Assembly (NCBI RefSeq): GCF_003149085.1
Contig: NZ_QGDT01000002.1
Coordinates: 1-64,000, forward strand
Source of the DNA: Dyadobacter jejuensis
GTDB lineage: Bacteria > Bacteroidota > Bacteroidia > Cytophagales > Spirosomataceae
Direction: 5' to 3'
DNA: 64,000 bases
Part shown: in pieces, positions 24,978 to 34,140 of the stretch
Numbering within the stretch: the first letter of the stretch is position 1
Layout of the letters: every line of letters begins with the position of its first letter
Notes under the pieces: generated by a model
Told to the model about the DNA's origin: nothing
What the model saw: the letters and a program-made list of their open reading frames with translations, nothing else
Databases searched by the model: none
Position numbers and translations under genes: made by a program

Positions 24978-27197
24978 ATGAGCGAATTAATCATTTCTGA
25001 TAAAGTTTCCCCCGCTGCTAAAAGGGATATCCTTGACCTTAATAATAGAATACAGGGCTTTTATAGCGGAGAAACTCCTGAGGAGGCTTTCCGTAAGTTT
25101 CGCCTTACCCGTGGAGTATACGGCCAACGCCAACCCGGGGTGCAGATGATCCGTATCAAATTGCCTTTTGGCCGTATCACGGCAGAGCAGCTGGTAAAAA
25201 TTGCCGATACATCCGATAAATATGCTACTGGAAATTTGCATGCCACTACGCGGCAAGACATTCAGCTTCACTTCGTAAAACTCGCCGACTCACCACAGCT
25301 GTGGGCCGACCTGGAAGAGGCGGGCATCACTTTGAAAGAGGCCTGTGGGAACACCATCAGAAATGTAACGGGTTCGGCAGAGGCTGGAATCGACCCCAAT
25401 GAGCCTTTCGACGTGTCGCCGATGGCTTATAATATTTTCTCTTATTTTCTACGGAACCCTATCTGCCAAGATATGGGGCGTAAGTTTAAGATATCCCTTT
25501 CCTCTTCTGCCAAAGATTCGGCGTTCTCTTTCATCCACGATGTGGGACTAATCGCCCAAAATGGCACCAACGACCAGGGAGAAACGGTAAGAGGGTATAC
25601 GGTATATGTAGGTGGCGGCTTAGGAGCCCAGCCATTCTCGGCTCAGAAAGCCTTCGATTTCCTTCCCGAAGAGGATGTGATTCCATTTATTGAGTCAGTG
25701 CTAAGGGTGTTTGACCGCTATGGCGAACGAGTACGTCGCCACAAGGCCCGTATGAAATTCCTGCTCAACGATATAGGCCTAGAGTCCCTATTAGAAAGGG
25801 CTCGTGAGGAACATAAAGCCCTTAAAAACAAGAAATTTCAGATCTCCCAAACGATACCTTTCGATATCAGCGAAGCGTACACCGACAGGGCTTCCCTTAC
25901 AGAAACAGAAATACTGACCCTGGCTCAGCAGCAGGTGCAAGCTGACGAGCTTGTTGACTTCGAAAAATGGTTAAAAACCAACGTATTCGAACAGAAGCAA
26001 AAAGGGTGGTATGGCGTGAATCTTCGGGTGCTACTCGGCGATATGAACTCCGATACCGCTCGTTCTTTGGCGGCCATCGTGAAAGACCTAGCCGGCAACG
26101 ACATTCGGGTAACGGTAAACCAGGGCTATTTGCTTCGTTTCGTAAAAGGCGAAGATCTACCCACTCTTTATCTTAAATTAAAGGCCTTAGGCCTAGCCAA
26201 TCCTGGCTTCGACAGCACGGCCGACATCACCACTTGCCCAGGAACCGACACTTGTAACCTGGCTATTTCGAGCAGCTATGGTATTACCCGTGCCTTGGAA
26301 GATGTGATGCATAAGGAGTTTCCGGAGATGATCTATAACCAAGATATCAAAATAAAGATCAGTGGATGTATGAACGGTTGTGGGCAGCATAACGCCTCCA
26401 ATATCGGCTTCCATGGTAGCTCTATAAAAAAAGGCAAACTAGTTTTACCCGCCTTGCAGGTACTACTAGGAGGTGGATTTACGGGTGACGGCATAGGGCT
26501 TATTGGCGACAAGGTCATTAAGGTACCTACCAAACGTGGCCCCGAAGCCCTACGTGTCCTCTTTAACGATTTCGAAGCCAACGCTTTTGAAGGTGAATAT
26601 TTCAACCAGTACTACCAGCGCCAAACCAAAAACTATTTCTATCAACTGCTGAAGCCCTTGGCCGACTTGACGGAAGTTCAGGACGACGAATTCCGGGACT
26701 GGGATCACGATGAGCTATTTAAGACCGAAGTAGGTGTTGGGGAGTGTGCGAGTGTATTGGTGGATTTGGTAGGAACTACCCTGATAGAAGCTAAGGAAAA
26801 ACTGTCGCTGGCCGAAGAAAACTTTGAATCCAAGGTATGGGCCGATGCGATTTACCATGCCTATAACGTACTCATTACAGGCGCCAAAGCCTTGTTGATG
26901 ACCACCGACGTGTCGACCAACACGCAATATGGGATTGTCAACGACTTTGAGACCCATTTTGGAAAGGCCTTCCAATATGAAGTCCCAGCAGCCTTCGCCT
27001 TGCCCGAAGCCACGGAGACTCCTTTCAAATCGCTGGTGTTCAGCCTCAACAAGTTTGAACCTACGGAGGCTTTTGCTAGCTATTATATCGCTACTGCCAG
27101 TAAATTCCTTACGTTTGTAAACGACACCCGTGAGGCTCAGCTTCAAGAAACCGGAGAACCCACATTGAAAGAGCTGACTTTCGGCCAGGATAGCTAA
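24978..27197 (+). CDS. Siroheme [4Fe-4S] sulfite (nitrite/sulfite) reductase, hemoprotein
   Basis: 739 aa. It carries out six-electron reduction of sulfite to sulfide. Two ferredoxin-like half-domains (GVYGQRQPGVQMIRIKLP near residue 50; VNQGYLLRFV near 380) and two catalytic halves are visible. Cluster/siroheme ligands are Cys420 and Cys426 (TCPGTDTCNLA) and Cys464 and Cys468 (SGCMNGCGQH), the Cx5C ... Cx3C signature. The last 190 residues (about 550-739) are a helical extension with EAKEKLSLAEENFE and ADAIYHAYNVLITGAKALL, resembling a HEPN-type bundle; its job is unknown. The sulfate operon context points to sulfite rather than nitrite. No flavoprotein subunit is adjacent, so ferredoxin or another donor is needed. 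Confidence 0.9.
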   Translation: MSELIISDKVSPAAKRDILDLNNRIQGFYSGETPEEAFRKFRLTRGVYGQRQPGVQMIRIKLPFGRITAEQLVKIADTSDKYATGNLHATTRQDIQLHFVKLADSPQLWADLEEAGITLKEACGNTIRNVTGSAEAGIDPNEPFDVSPMAYNIFSYFLRNPICQDMGRKFKISLSSSAKDSAFSFIHDVGLIAQNGTNDQGETVRGYTVYVGGGLGAQPFSAQKAFDFLPEEDVIPFIESVLRVFDRYGERVRRHKARMKFLLNDIGLESLLERAREEHKALKNKKFQISQTIPFDISEAYTDRASLTETEILTLAQQQVQADELVDFEKWLKTNVFEQKQKGWYGVNLRVLLGDMNSDTARSLAAIVKDLAGNDIRVTVNQGYLLRFVKGEDLPTLYLKLKALGLANPGFDSTADITTCPGTDTCNLAISSSYGITRALEDVMHKEFPEMIYNQDIKIKISGCMNGCGQHNASNIGFHGSSIKKGKLVLPALQVLLGGGFTGDGIGLIGDKVIKVPTKRGPEALRVLFNDFEANAFEGEYFNQYYQRQTKNYFYQLLKPLADLTEVQDDEFRDWDHDELFKTEVGVGECASVLVDLVGTTLIEAKEKLSLAEENFESKVWADAIYHAYNVLITGAKALLMTTDVSTNTQYGIVNDFETHFGKAFQYEVPAAFALPEATETPFKSLVFSLNKFEPTEAFASYYIATASKFLTFVNDTREAQLQETGEPTLKELTFGQDS

Positions 27198-27253
27198 TAA
27201 TGGCTATAGGCCAGTCATGGGCCTTTCTAATATTATCGCCAAAATAAATGAAT

Positions 27254-27280
27254 GGACAACGGGAAGTTTTCCCGTTGTCC
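27254..27280 (+). other. Perfect 12-bp hairpin just before cobA
   Basis: GGACAACGGGAA pairs perfectly with TTCCCGTTGTCC around a 3-base loop. It ends 11 bases before the likely cobA ATG and has no T run after it. It may block RNase decay or control cobA translation. Confidence 0.6.
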
Positions 27281-27291
27281 CACTTGCTAAG

Positions 27292-28053
27292 ATGAAACTT
27301 ACCTTGATAGGCGCCGGTCCCGGCGACCCCGAACTCATCACCCTAAAAGGGGTGAAGGCCTTGCAAAAAGCCAAAGTAGTCCTTTATGACTCCCTGGCTC
27401 ACCCCGACTTGCTGGAGTATTGCCCTCAGGATTGCGTAAAAATATTGGTGGGAAAGCGTTTTGGTAAGACCAGTTGTGGACAAGACGAGATAAATGCCCT
27501 TATTGCCGAATATGCCCAGTTATATGGAGAGGTTGTCCGACTTAAAGGCGGAGATTCATTTGTATTTGGACGGGGTTATGAGGAGCTCGCCTTTGCCGCC
27601 CAACAAGGTATTAGTACGGTGATTATCCCTGGAATATCTAGCAGCTATGCCGCACCGGCTCTGGCAGGCATACCAGTCACCAGCCGTGGGCTCAGCGAAA
27701 GCTTCTGGGTGGTGACGGGCACTACCAAAAACCACTCTTTGTCCAAAGATGTCCATTTGGCGGCACAGTCTACCGCTACCGTGGTGATCCTGATGGGGCT
27801 CCATAAACTGGAAGAGATCGTGGAGATTTATGCCTCTTTAGGTAAATTGGACGAAGCTATATCCATCATTCAAAATGGTACCTTGCCACACCAAAAAGTG
27901 GTTACCGGAAAAATAAGCAATATCGTGGCCTTGTCCAATATCGCCGAAATGGCCTCTCCTGCCATCATCGTCATTGGCAAAGTAGCAGCCCTCCCCGACC
28001 AGTCGGCCGACCAAATAGCGGCTATGATAATAGCCTCAGAAACGAAGCATTAA
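27292..28053 (+). CDS. cobA: Uroporphyrinogen-III C-methyltransferase
   Basis: 253 aa from the ATG at 27292. An ATG at 27217 would add 25 residues, but those include a coding-unlikely perfect hairpin, and homologs start at MKLTLIGAGPGDPELITLKG. It methylates uroporphyrinogen III twice, giving precorrin-2, the siroheme precursor needed by the sulfite reductase upstream. Family motifs: GAGPGDPEL at residues 7-15, VLYDSLAHPDLL, VRLKGGDSFVFGRGYEE near 83-100, IIPGISSSYAAPALAGIPVTSRGL and the late ATVVILMGLHKLEEI. It is the last gene of the sulfate operon. A precorrin-2 dehydrogenase/ferrochelatase gene is not seen intact in the window. Confidence 0.93.
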   Translation: MKLTLIGAGPGDPELITLKGVKALQKAKVVLYDSLAHPDLLEYCPQDCVKILVGKRFGKTSCGQDEINALIAEYAQLYGEVVRLKGGDSFVFGRGYEELAFAAQQGISTVIIPGISSSYAAPALAGIPVTSRGLSESFWVVTGTTKNHSLSKDVHLAAQSTATVVILMGLHKLEEIVEIYASLGKLDEAISIIQNGTLPHQKVVTGKISNIVALSNIAEMASPAIIVIGKVAALPDQSADQIAAMIIASETKH

Positions 28054-28133
28054 TGCACCCTTCTGAACCTGCCTACACCATCCTATTGGCATAACTTTTG
28101 AAGTACAGACTGTATTCATTAAAACTTACAGCC

Positions 28134-28313
28134 ATGACCAAATACTCAAAAAAAGCCAGTGAAAAGGTAGCTGAAAACCTTCATGAACTTAAGGAAGGAA
28201 AGCTAAAATCGGGAAGCGGCAAAAAAGTCACCTCCCGCAAACAAGCCATAGCCATTGGGCTTTCAGAAGCCCGTAAAGAAGGCGCTAAAGTTCCAAAGAA
28301 AAAGGAGGATTAG
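28134..28313 (+). CDS. Small basic DUF6496 protein
   Basis: 59 aa starting at the ATG at 28134 (MTKYSKKASEKVAENL). A longer frame from a TTG at 28098 is unlikely. The core LKSGSGKKVTSRKQAIAIGL and SEARKEGAKVPKK match the DUF6496 pattern I know from soil and aquatic bacteria. It is very Lys-rich and has no membrane segment. The function is unknown; a nucleic-acid-binding or stress role is speculation. It lies 80 bases after cobA but probably has its own transcript, since the sulfate genes end there. A tandem repeat and a terminator follow. Confidence 0.75.
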   Translation: MTKYSKKASEKVAENLHELKEGKLKSGSGKKVTSRKQAIAIGLSEARKEGAKVPKKKED

Positions 28314-28359
28314 CGGTGGTACTTAGTCCCATTTTAACCAAAATGAGCTAAAAATATTG

Positions 28360-28395
28360 ACCCGGTTGGAAACCCGGTTGGAAACCCGGTTGGAA
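28360..28395 (+). repeat. Three direct copies of a 12-bp unit
   Basis: ACCCGGTTGGAA occurs three times head to tail without spacers or mismatches. It lies 47 bases after the DUF6496 gene. The unit carries no stop in two frames but is not part of a visible gene. Confidence 0.9.
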
Positions 28396-28446
28396 TTATT
28401 AAAAGGTAAAGCCCGACTTTTGTCGTGGACCAACTCCTTAAAAAAC

Positions 28447-28484
28447 AAAAAAGGCTACTGATCGTAAAATCGGAAGCCTTTTTT
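28447..28484 (+). terminator. Rho-independent terminator after the DUF6496 gene
   Basis: AAAAAAGGCT pairs with AGCCTTTTTT across an 18-base loop, and the stem ends in a T6 run on the plus strand. It can end the DUF6496 transcript, and could act on the minus strand as well. Confidence 0.65.
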
Positions 28485-28865
28485 GCTTAAAATAGTTTTA
28501 AGGCTTTTAATTCCTTATTAAATTATTCGGATTATGATGACTTTGATGTCAGAAGTGGAACTTATGATAATAGAAAGTTAGTCATATTTACAATAATAAA
28601 AATACTTTACAATTCCTTTTAAGAAAAGGCTCAAGCTGCTATTTTACTCGAAACACTTTAAGCCAATATATTATTAGCTGGCCTCCATAATATGCTAATC
28701 AATTATGTAATCCATTGGCTGGAAAAAGCATTTTTTATACCAAAAGTTACTTCTAGAAGCGGTAATTCCCTTGGGAAGGAAATGAATTGAAGGAAACTCA
28801 AGAATCGGGTTAGAGGAATGACCAAGGTGTCGATTATAAATATAACGGTTTACTGCGGAACAGCA
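28485..28865. other. Non-coding gap, nothing recognised
   Basis: AT-rich DNA without a convincing gene on either strand. A 30-odd-codon stretch without an ATG (around 28503-28622) looks slightly protein-like, and a minus-strand frame at 28695-28910 lacks any family feature. Either may be a decayed remnant. Confidence 0.5.
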
Positions 28866-28901
28866 TTGGCCCAAATCCTGGTTTGAAAAGATTTGGGCCA
28901 A
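28866..28901 (-). terminator. Hairpin downstream of the phosphatase gene
   Basis: TTGGCCCAAATC and GATTTGGGCCAA are perfect 12-bp arms with a 12-base loop, 18 bases after the minus-strand phosphatase stop. No T run follows, so it is terminator-like only. Confidence 0.5.
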
Positions 28902-28919
28902 TAAATTCAAGATAAAGAA

Positions 28920-29966
28920 TCAGTAAGTATACTTATCGACCAAAGACTGGATCTTGGCTCGATCCAACCCCAATTCCCTTTCTAGCATGGCTGCAACTGA
29001 ACCATATTTTTCCTTAATTGCATGAAGGCTAGCTTGGATATATTGGGGTTTAACTCCCGCCAATGCTTCGGCTATCTCCGGTTTTATTCCTTTCATCATC
29101 GGATTTTTCATAAAGGCATCCACAGTATACCGATTGGAAAGGGTATATTCATCGATAATCGTCTGCTCAGGAACATTCAGGGCCGACAGGATCAAGGCCG
29201 AAGCAAGCCCGGTTCGGTCCTTGCCGGCGGTGCAATGAAATAAAAGGGCTTCCCCGTAACCATTTTCGAGTAACTCGTCGAATAGAGGTTGGTAGTCCTT
29301 AGCACCTAAAGCCATCGCCTCGTAAAAACCCGCAAAAATATTTTCTACCGATGATGCTGTGGCCGAAGGATCCATAACTACTTGCATAAATTTGGCCATG
29401 TCCTTTCCGTCGGACGTGCCAATTGGAGTATGTATACGATTCATGGCGTATTCCTTCGGATAGCGATCGGGACTCTTTTCAATTTCGGAGTCATTTCTAA
29501 AATCTACCACGTCTTTGATGTTTAATCTTCCTATAATTTGAAGATCTTGGCCTGAAAGCTGCCCCATGTCACCGCATCGGAACAGAGTATTCCAACGAAC
29601 CGTCCTTCCATCCATTGTTCTCAATCCACCGAGATCCCTAAAGTTGGGTGTACCAGCCATAGGAATTCTTCTTTCCGAAAAGACAATGGTGTCTTTTTGG
29701 TGCACAGCTGCATAAAAAATCCGATTCTGTGGATCAGCTGATTGCACAATGGGTTCCCCTTTCCAGGTAGCTATTTTACTTTTCCAATTAATGGAATTGA
29801 TGGAGGTCCCACTAAATAGTTTCCATTCTACCGACTCCGTTGAGTTTATGGTATAGTTACCAAGGCTGTCACGCACTGCCCAAATTCTCTCGGAAGGCAA
29901 GTTGCTCTGTTGCGCAAAGGCAAAAACTGGGGTAACAAGAAAAACACTCAAAATGAACTTTAACAT
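28920..29966 (-). CDS. Secreted tyrosine-phosphatase-like enzyme (Y_phosphatase3 type)
   Basis: 348 aa. A signal peptide (MLKFILSVFLVTPVFAFAQ) sends it to the periplasm or beyond. Residues from about 100 form a phosphatase domain: TPNFRDLGGL near 105, LFRCGDMGQLS, VDFRNDSEIEKSPDR and the CX5R active-site loop FHCTAGKDRTG with nucleophile Cys near residue 244. The first 95 residues (beta-rich, unassigned) are extra. Family knowledge: these enzymes act on phosphotyrosine, phosphoinositides or other phosphate monoesters; the substrate here is unknown. The gene lies 79 bases downstream of a TonB receptor gene on the same strand, so the two are probably co-transcribed and may act on the same phosphorylated substrate. 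Confidence 0.88.
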   Translation of the reverse strand: MLKFILSVFLVTPVFAFAQQSNLPSERIWAVRDSLGNYTINSTESVEWKLFSGTSINSINWKSKIATWKGEPIVQSADPQNRIFYAAVHQKDTIVFSERRIPMAGTPNFRDLGGLRTMDGRTVRWNTLFRCGDMGQLSGQDLQIIGRLNIKDVVDFRNDSEIEKSPDRYPKEYAMNRIHTPIGTSDGKDMAKFMQVVMDPSATASSVENIFAGFYEAMALGAKDYQPLFDELLENGYGEALLFHCTAGKDRTGLASALILSALNVPEQTIIDEYTLSNRYTVDAFMKNPMMKGIKPEIAEALAGVKPQYIQASLHAIKEKYGSVAAMLERELGLDRAKIQSLVDKYTY

Positions 29967-30045
29967 AATATAATAAGGTTTGAAAAACTTAATATGGATG
30001 ATTGGGTTGGATTGTATACGAGCGCGTAGTCCATGCGCACCGACC

Positions 30046-32901
30046 TTAAAATAAATTCCATCGAAGGCCTGCCTGTCCTCTAATCGAGTACCATTCCTTG
30101 GAAGTTAACCTCCGTGAGTCATTGCCAAGGTACATTACCAAGGGTTGATTGGTAAGGTTGTTAATTTCAACAAAAAATCGGAGTTTGGGCGTTATGGCAT
30201 AGGCGCCAGAAAAATCTACTGTGAAATTTTTACCCGAATGCGTATAAAAATCAGGACCCAGTTGCTGGTTAATGGCTTCTACTGAAGTACCTCTAAAATT
30301 ACCAGCCACACGCATCATGAGCCCATTACGTTCATAGAACAATATGGCGTTGAACATATCCTTCGACTGGTTGGGCAATCTGGTCTTATCCATAGTCGTT
30401 GTCGATTCATCCACACTGCGAGGCACTTCGACCTGTGAATCGATACGGGTATAATTAAACTCAACTCCTAAGCCACTTAGTATCCCAGGCAAATTCCTAA
30501 AACGTCTGGTAATCCCCGCCTCAAAGCCCACCAGTCGGGCTTTCCGAAGATTTTTGGGTTGTGTTACTATAAAATTATTGCCATTGATCGATTCATTTGA
30601 AACATCGCTAAAGATCACATCGCTGATATCTTTGTAAAACACCCCTCCCGAAATCAGACCAATGGTACTAAAGAAGTATTCACCCATCAGATCGAAATTA
30701 TTAGAGAAAGTAGGCTTTAGATTCGCATTTCCTCTGGTAATGACCCCTGGTGTTTTTGTAACGTCGACCGACTCTCCCGGATTAAGATCTGGGAAATTGG
30801 GCCTAATAAAAGTCCTAGTGTATGCCGCCCTAATATTGGATTTATCATTTATGGCATATTTAAAATGAAGCATAGGCAACAAGGCATTATAGTTATTCTC
30901 GGCCTTGAGAGCTACAATTTTTTTCTCCTGTGCCAGGTACTGTGAGCCATTCATCGTTAGCTTGGTAAATTCATTTCTTAGACCTCCTATGACCTTTAGC
31001 TTATCCGTAAGGTCGTAAATACCCATAATATATCCTGCCAGAACATTCTCTGAACCATCATAAATAGTTGTAGGGTTAGAGGCAGAAGAAAAATTATGGA
31101 ATCCATTTTCATCAAGAAATTCAGGCGAAAAGGTATCGAACAACTGATTTTTCGTGATTGGGTTCACAATCAAATTATTAAAAGGAGCGCCTATTTCGTT
31201 GAAGAAGTTACCAGATACAGGAAAATCCGTCGTCTGCATACTACTCATGGGGACCAAGGATGGTGAATTTGGAATTCCAACGGCAGCCCCAGGAAGCCAT
31301 ACCTGTACCGTCTGGTTGTGACTCTCTCTAATTTTTGAACGGTATTTCCCTCCGACTTTAAGGATTAATCGGGAGTTGGCATTCCAGGTCAAATTCATTT
31401 GCCCCGTTTTATCATGCTCCTTGGTATCGAGTTGTATCACCACGAGTTGCTGCAGGGAGAGTTTCGACGGGTCCAAAAGATCTTCTGGATTCGTAAGATA
31501 GGGTTTTATCGACTCGGCCTCATCGCCGACTCCATCGGGTGCATCGAAGTGCAAGTATTTTCTTCCGTCTGAAGAAAGTTTACCGAATCCTCCCGCTAGT
31601 TTTTGCCGAAAAGTGGCAATCGGCAGACCTCTTAGGCTTTTATCTAATGTAGGAGGAGTATCGATAAAGAATTTAGAAACATAATTAGATGCCAACCAAT
31701 CCACCTTAAGTTTATCCGAAAGTTGATGCTCCCCACCCAATTCTATACCATTTAAAGGGGACTGGTATTCGGAAAAACGGTAATTGACCTGATACCGGCT
31801 ATTATTAAAATCGTAATACGATTCGTAAACCGGACGTACGTCGTCGAATTTATCGATTAATAGCCTGGTATAAAGACGGTGAGCCGCATTGAACCTATAT
31901 TCCAGCCCAGCATTAATCCCATAGGTCTTTCTTTTCCCCATATAACGCTTAGCCAACATGGTATTCACCGAATATTTTTGAACTGGGTCCGGCAGGGAGG
32001 TATTATAGGTTAATGCCAGTTCGTCTGTAGCCCAATTCCTGTCCCATATGGAAGCGGCCACCATAACACCCAGTTTGTCCTTAAAGAACCTATCCCCGTA
32101 TACGATAGAGGCATTATAGGTTCCGTCCTTCGACCTCTGGTTATAACCACCAGCCGCACTAATGTTGAGCACACGATGTTCTGGTGCTGTCCGCATCACA
32201 AAGTTGATTGACCCGCCTATGGCGTCACCTTCCATATCGGGTGTGATGGCCTTAGCCAACTGTACATATTGAATCATTTCGGATGGAACTGCATCCAATA
32301 TTGAATTCCTACTTCCGTAGACATTGGCACTAGGCATTCGCGTACCATTAAAAAGGGTGGATGTCCAGGCAAAGGGCGTCCCCCTCACTGTAGCCTGGTC
32401 TGCCTCCCCATGGTAACGGGCTACCGCCACACCTTGCATGCGCTGAACAGCCTCTGCTGCGTTTCGATCAGGCAACTTTCCAATGGCATCGGCCGCCATA
32501 ACTTCCATAATGGCGTAAGAATTTTTTTTGATACTCATGGCCTTAATTTGCGACGGGGCCATTGTACTTTTCACGACCACTTCCCGTAAATTATTATTAA
32601 TATCAGTCAAGGAAATCACCCCAAGATCGTTGATCCCTTCTTTCACTTCCCAATCCACTACACGATCTTCGTACCCCATAAAAGTAATCACAACCTTTTG
32701 TTTGCCTGCAGGTACCCCGCCTAACTGGAAGCCCCCATTCAGGTCAGTGGCTGTGCCTTGGTTACTACCCATCAACACAACATTAGCTCCCGGCAAATAG
32801 CCTGTCGGATCGGATATATACCCAGTCAGCATACCCGTTTTTTGAGCCGTACTCCAATATGCCGATAGCATACATAGTACGATTAGTAAAGACTTTTTCA
32901 T
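30046..32901 (-). CDS. TonB-dependent receptor (non-SusC type)
   Basis: 951 aa outer-membrane receptor. A signal peptide (cut near STAQ, residue 20) is followed by a carboxypeptidase-regulatory-like domain (about 22-108, GYISDPTGYLPGANVVLMGS), a plug with MSIKKNSYAIMEVMAADAIG, KLPDRNAAEAVQRMQGV and MEGDAIGGSINFVMRTAP, then a barrel ending QAGLRWNLF with terminal Phe. The plug phrasing resembles the proteobacterial-type receptors grouped as TIGR01782 rather than SusC, and no SusD follows. The secreted phosphatase gene is next in the operon, and an AraC-type regulator gene lies 165 bases upstream on the same strand. The cargo is unknown; a phosphorylated organic compound is a guess from context. 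Confidence 0.9.
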   Translation of the reverse strand: MKKSLLIVLCMLSAYWSTAQKTGMLTGYISDPTGYLPGANVVLMGSNQGTATDLNGGFQLGGVPAGKQKVVITFMGYEDRVVDWEVKEGINDLGVISLTDINNNLREVVVKSTMAPSQIKAMSIKKNSYAIMEVMAADAIGKLPDRNAAEAVQRMQGVAVARYHGEADQATVRGTPFAWTSTLFNGTRMPSANVYGSRNSILDAVPSEMIQYVQLAKAITPDMEGDAIGGSINFVMRTAPEHRVLNISAAGGYNQRSKDGTYNASIVYGDRFFKDKLGVMVAASIWDRNWATDELALTYNTSLPDPVQKYSVNTMLAKRYMGKRKTYGINAGLEYRFNAAHRLYTRLLIDKFDDVRPVYESYYDFNNSRYQVNYRFSEYQSPLNGIELGGEHQLSDKLKVDWLASNYVSKFFIDTPPTLDKSLRGLPIATFRQKLAGGFGKLSSDGRKYLHFDAPDGVGDEAESIKPYLTNPEDLLDPSKLSLQQLVVIQLDTKEHDKTGQMNLTWNANSRLILKVGGKYRSKIRESHNQTVQVWLPGAAVGIPNSPSLVPMSSMQTTDFPVSGNFFNEIGAPFNNLIVNPITKNQLFDTFSPEFLDENGFHNFSSASNPTTIYDGSENVLAGYIMGIYDLTDKLKVIGGLRNEFTKLTMNGSQYLAQEKKIVALKAENNYNALLPMLHFKYAINDKSNIRAAYTRTFIRPNFPDLNPGESVDVTKTPGVITRGNANLKPTFSNNFDLMGEYFFSTIGLISGGVFYKDISDVIFSDVSNESINGNNFIVTQPKNLRKARLVGFEAGITRRFRNLPGILSGLGVEFNYTRIDSQVEVPRSVDESTTTMDKTRLPNQSKDMFNAILFYERNGLMMRVAGNFRGTSVEAINQQLGPDFYTHSGKNFTVDFSGAYAITPKLRFFVEINNLTNQPLVMYLGNDSRRLTSKEWYSIRGQAGLRWNLF

Positions 32902-33066
32902 TTTAGGTTTTGTAAGTTTTAAATACAGTCACAAAACTGAATATTAAACCCTTCACCATGCGACCGTGTCAATTAAGACGTACGCCACCTGAAGAAAACA
33001 AAACCTTAAACGCTGTATATCAATTTATTACAAATATTAAGGAATAGTTAACAAATGAATACCATT

Positions 33067-34140
33067 TTAGTTAAGTGGTATCTTTGACGTCCTTTCATGA
33101 TACTCGGAGGGACTTAATCCAGTCAATTCTTTGAAATACTTATTAAAGGTCGACTTAGATTTGAACCCACTAGCAAATCCTATTTGAATCAGGCTTTCGC
33201 TCCCACTCATGTTTTCAATTAACGTTCTACACTCATCTACCCGATACTGATTAATAAATTTATAAAAGTTCACATGAAGGGAGGAATTCAATGCTTCGGT
33301 AACATGATGCTTCGGTATCGATAAGGCGTCCGCAAAATACTCTAGAGAAAGGTCAGCATCCAAGTAGGGTTTTTTATCCTTCATGATTCTGAGAAGTTGG
33401 TGGGTAATTTCTTCGAGCCTAGAGTTGGAAAGCGAGGAGCTATGATACTTACGTCCATCAGTGCTTTTCTTTTCTTGATGGTCTTTTACAATGTTCGATA
33501 TTTTGAATCGATAATTCAGAACTATAGCGAGCATAAGTACTATTGCACTGTACCATCCGAAACGATTCAGGTATTCGGGGATGCCAAAAAACATCCAAAA
33601 TATAAAAATGACAGAAGGTAAAAATAAAATCCCTAATATGGTTTGAACAATTTTTAGCTGATAACCAAATATAATATCGTCAGTTGTCCTGAAGGTCAGT
33701 CTTTCACGTAAAATATAAAGTGAATAACCCAAAGACGAAGCTAGAACAATATAGAGGGTAATTCTATGAAACAACTCAATATGCGTCCTATTACCTAAAA
33801 TAAAAACATCGAAGAGGATAAAAATATTAAGAAAAAACGTGGCTACAAAAGGCAGAAAATGAACTGGAAGGGAATGTCGACTCAGGGGTTTGCCTATCAC
33901 TTTACGCCAATAAAAAAGTAGGTAAGGTCCATATAATAATGAAAAGCAGCCATGTATCTTATCAAATACAGAATAGTCGTCAGATAAAACTAATAAAGTG
34001 TACTTAAATGCCGTATGAGCCAGAAATAATCCCATAATCACCACCAAATAGAAATCCTCACTATTTCTTCTTCGGTTCGACCATAGGAGGAATACATTGA
34101 TTCCAGCTTGTATCAGTATCGTATTGATTAATGATAACAT
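33067..34140 (-). CDS. Membrane-bound AraC-family transcriptional regulator
   Basis: 357 aa. The first 215 residues hold about six to seven hydrophobic helices (for example LVVIMGLFLAHTAFKYTLLV and FVATFFLNIFILFDVFILG), and the last 110 residues are an AraC-type double helix-turn-helix DNA-binding domain (LSLEYFADALSIPKHHVTEAL; IGFASGFKSKSTFNKYFKEL; TGLSPSEYHER). Such membrane-AraC proteins are frequent in Bacteroidota, where the membrane part is presumed to sense a signal. It lies directly upstream of the TonB receptor/phosphatase genes in the same orientation and is a plausible regulator of them. The ligand is unknown. ATG start at 34140. Confidence 0.9.
   Translation of the reverse strand: MLSLINTILIQAGINVFLLWSNRRRNSEDFYLVVIMGLFLAHTAFKYTLLVLSDDYSVFDKIHGCFSLLYGPYLLFYWRKVIGKPLSRHSLPVHFLPFVATFFLNIFILFDVFILGNRTHIELFHRITLYIVLASSLGYSLYILRERLTFRTTDDIIFGYQLKIVQTILGILFLPSVIFIFWMFFGIPEYLNRFGWYSAIVLMLAIVLNYRFKISNIVKDHQEKKSTDGRKYHSSSLSNSRLEEITHQLLRIMKDKKPYLDADLSLEYFADALSIPKHHVTEALNSSLHVNFYKFINQYRVDECRTLIENMSGSESLIQIGFASGFKSKSTFNKYFKELTGLSPSEYHERTSKIPLN

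Noticed and set aside
28360-28395. Tandem 12-bp units as a CRISPR array
   Set aside because: There are no spacers, the units are too short, and no cas gene is nearby.
28503-28622. Protein-like fragment without a start codon in the 28.5 kb gap
   Set aside because: About 38 codons with Asp/Tyr-rich text but no ATG, no family match and no neighbouring frame to which it would belong.
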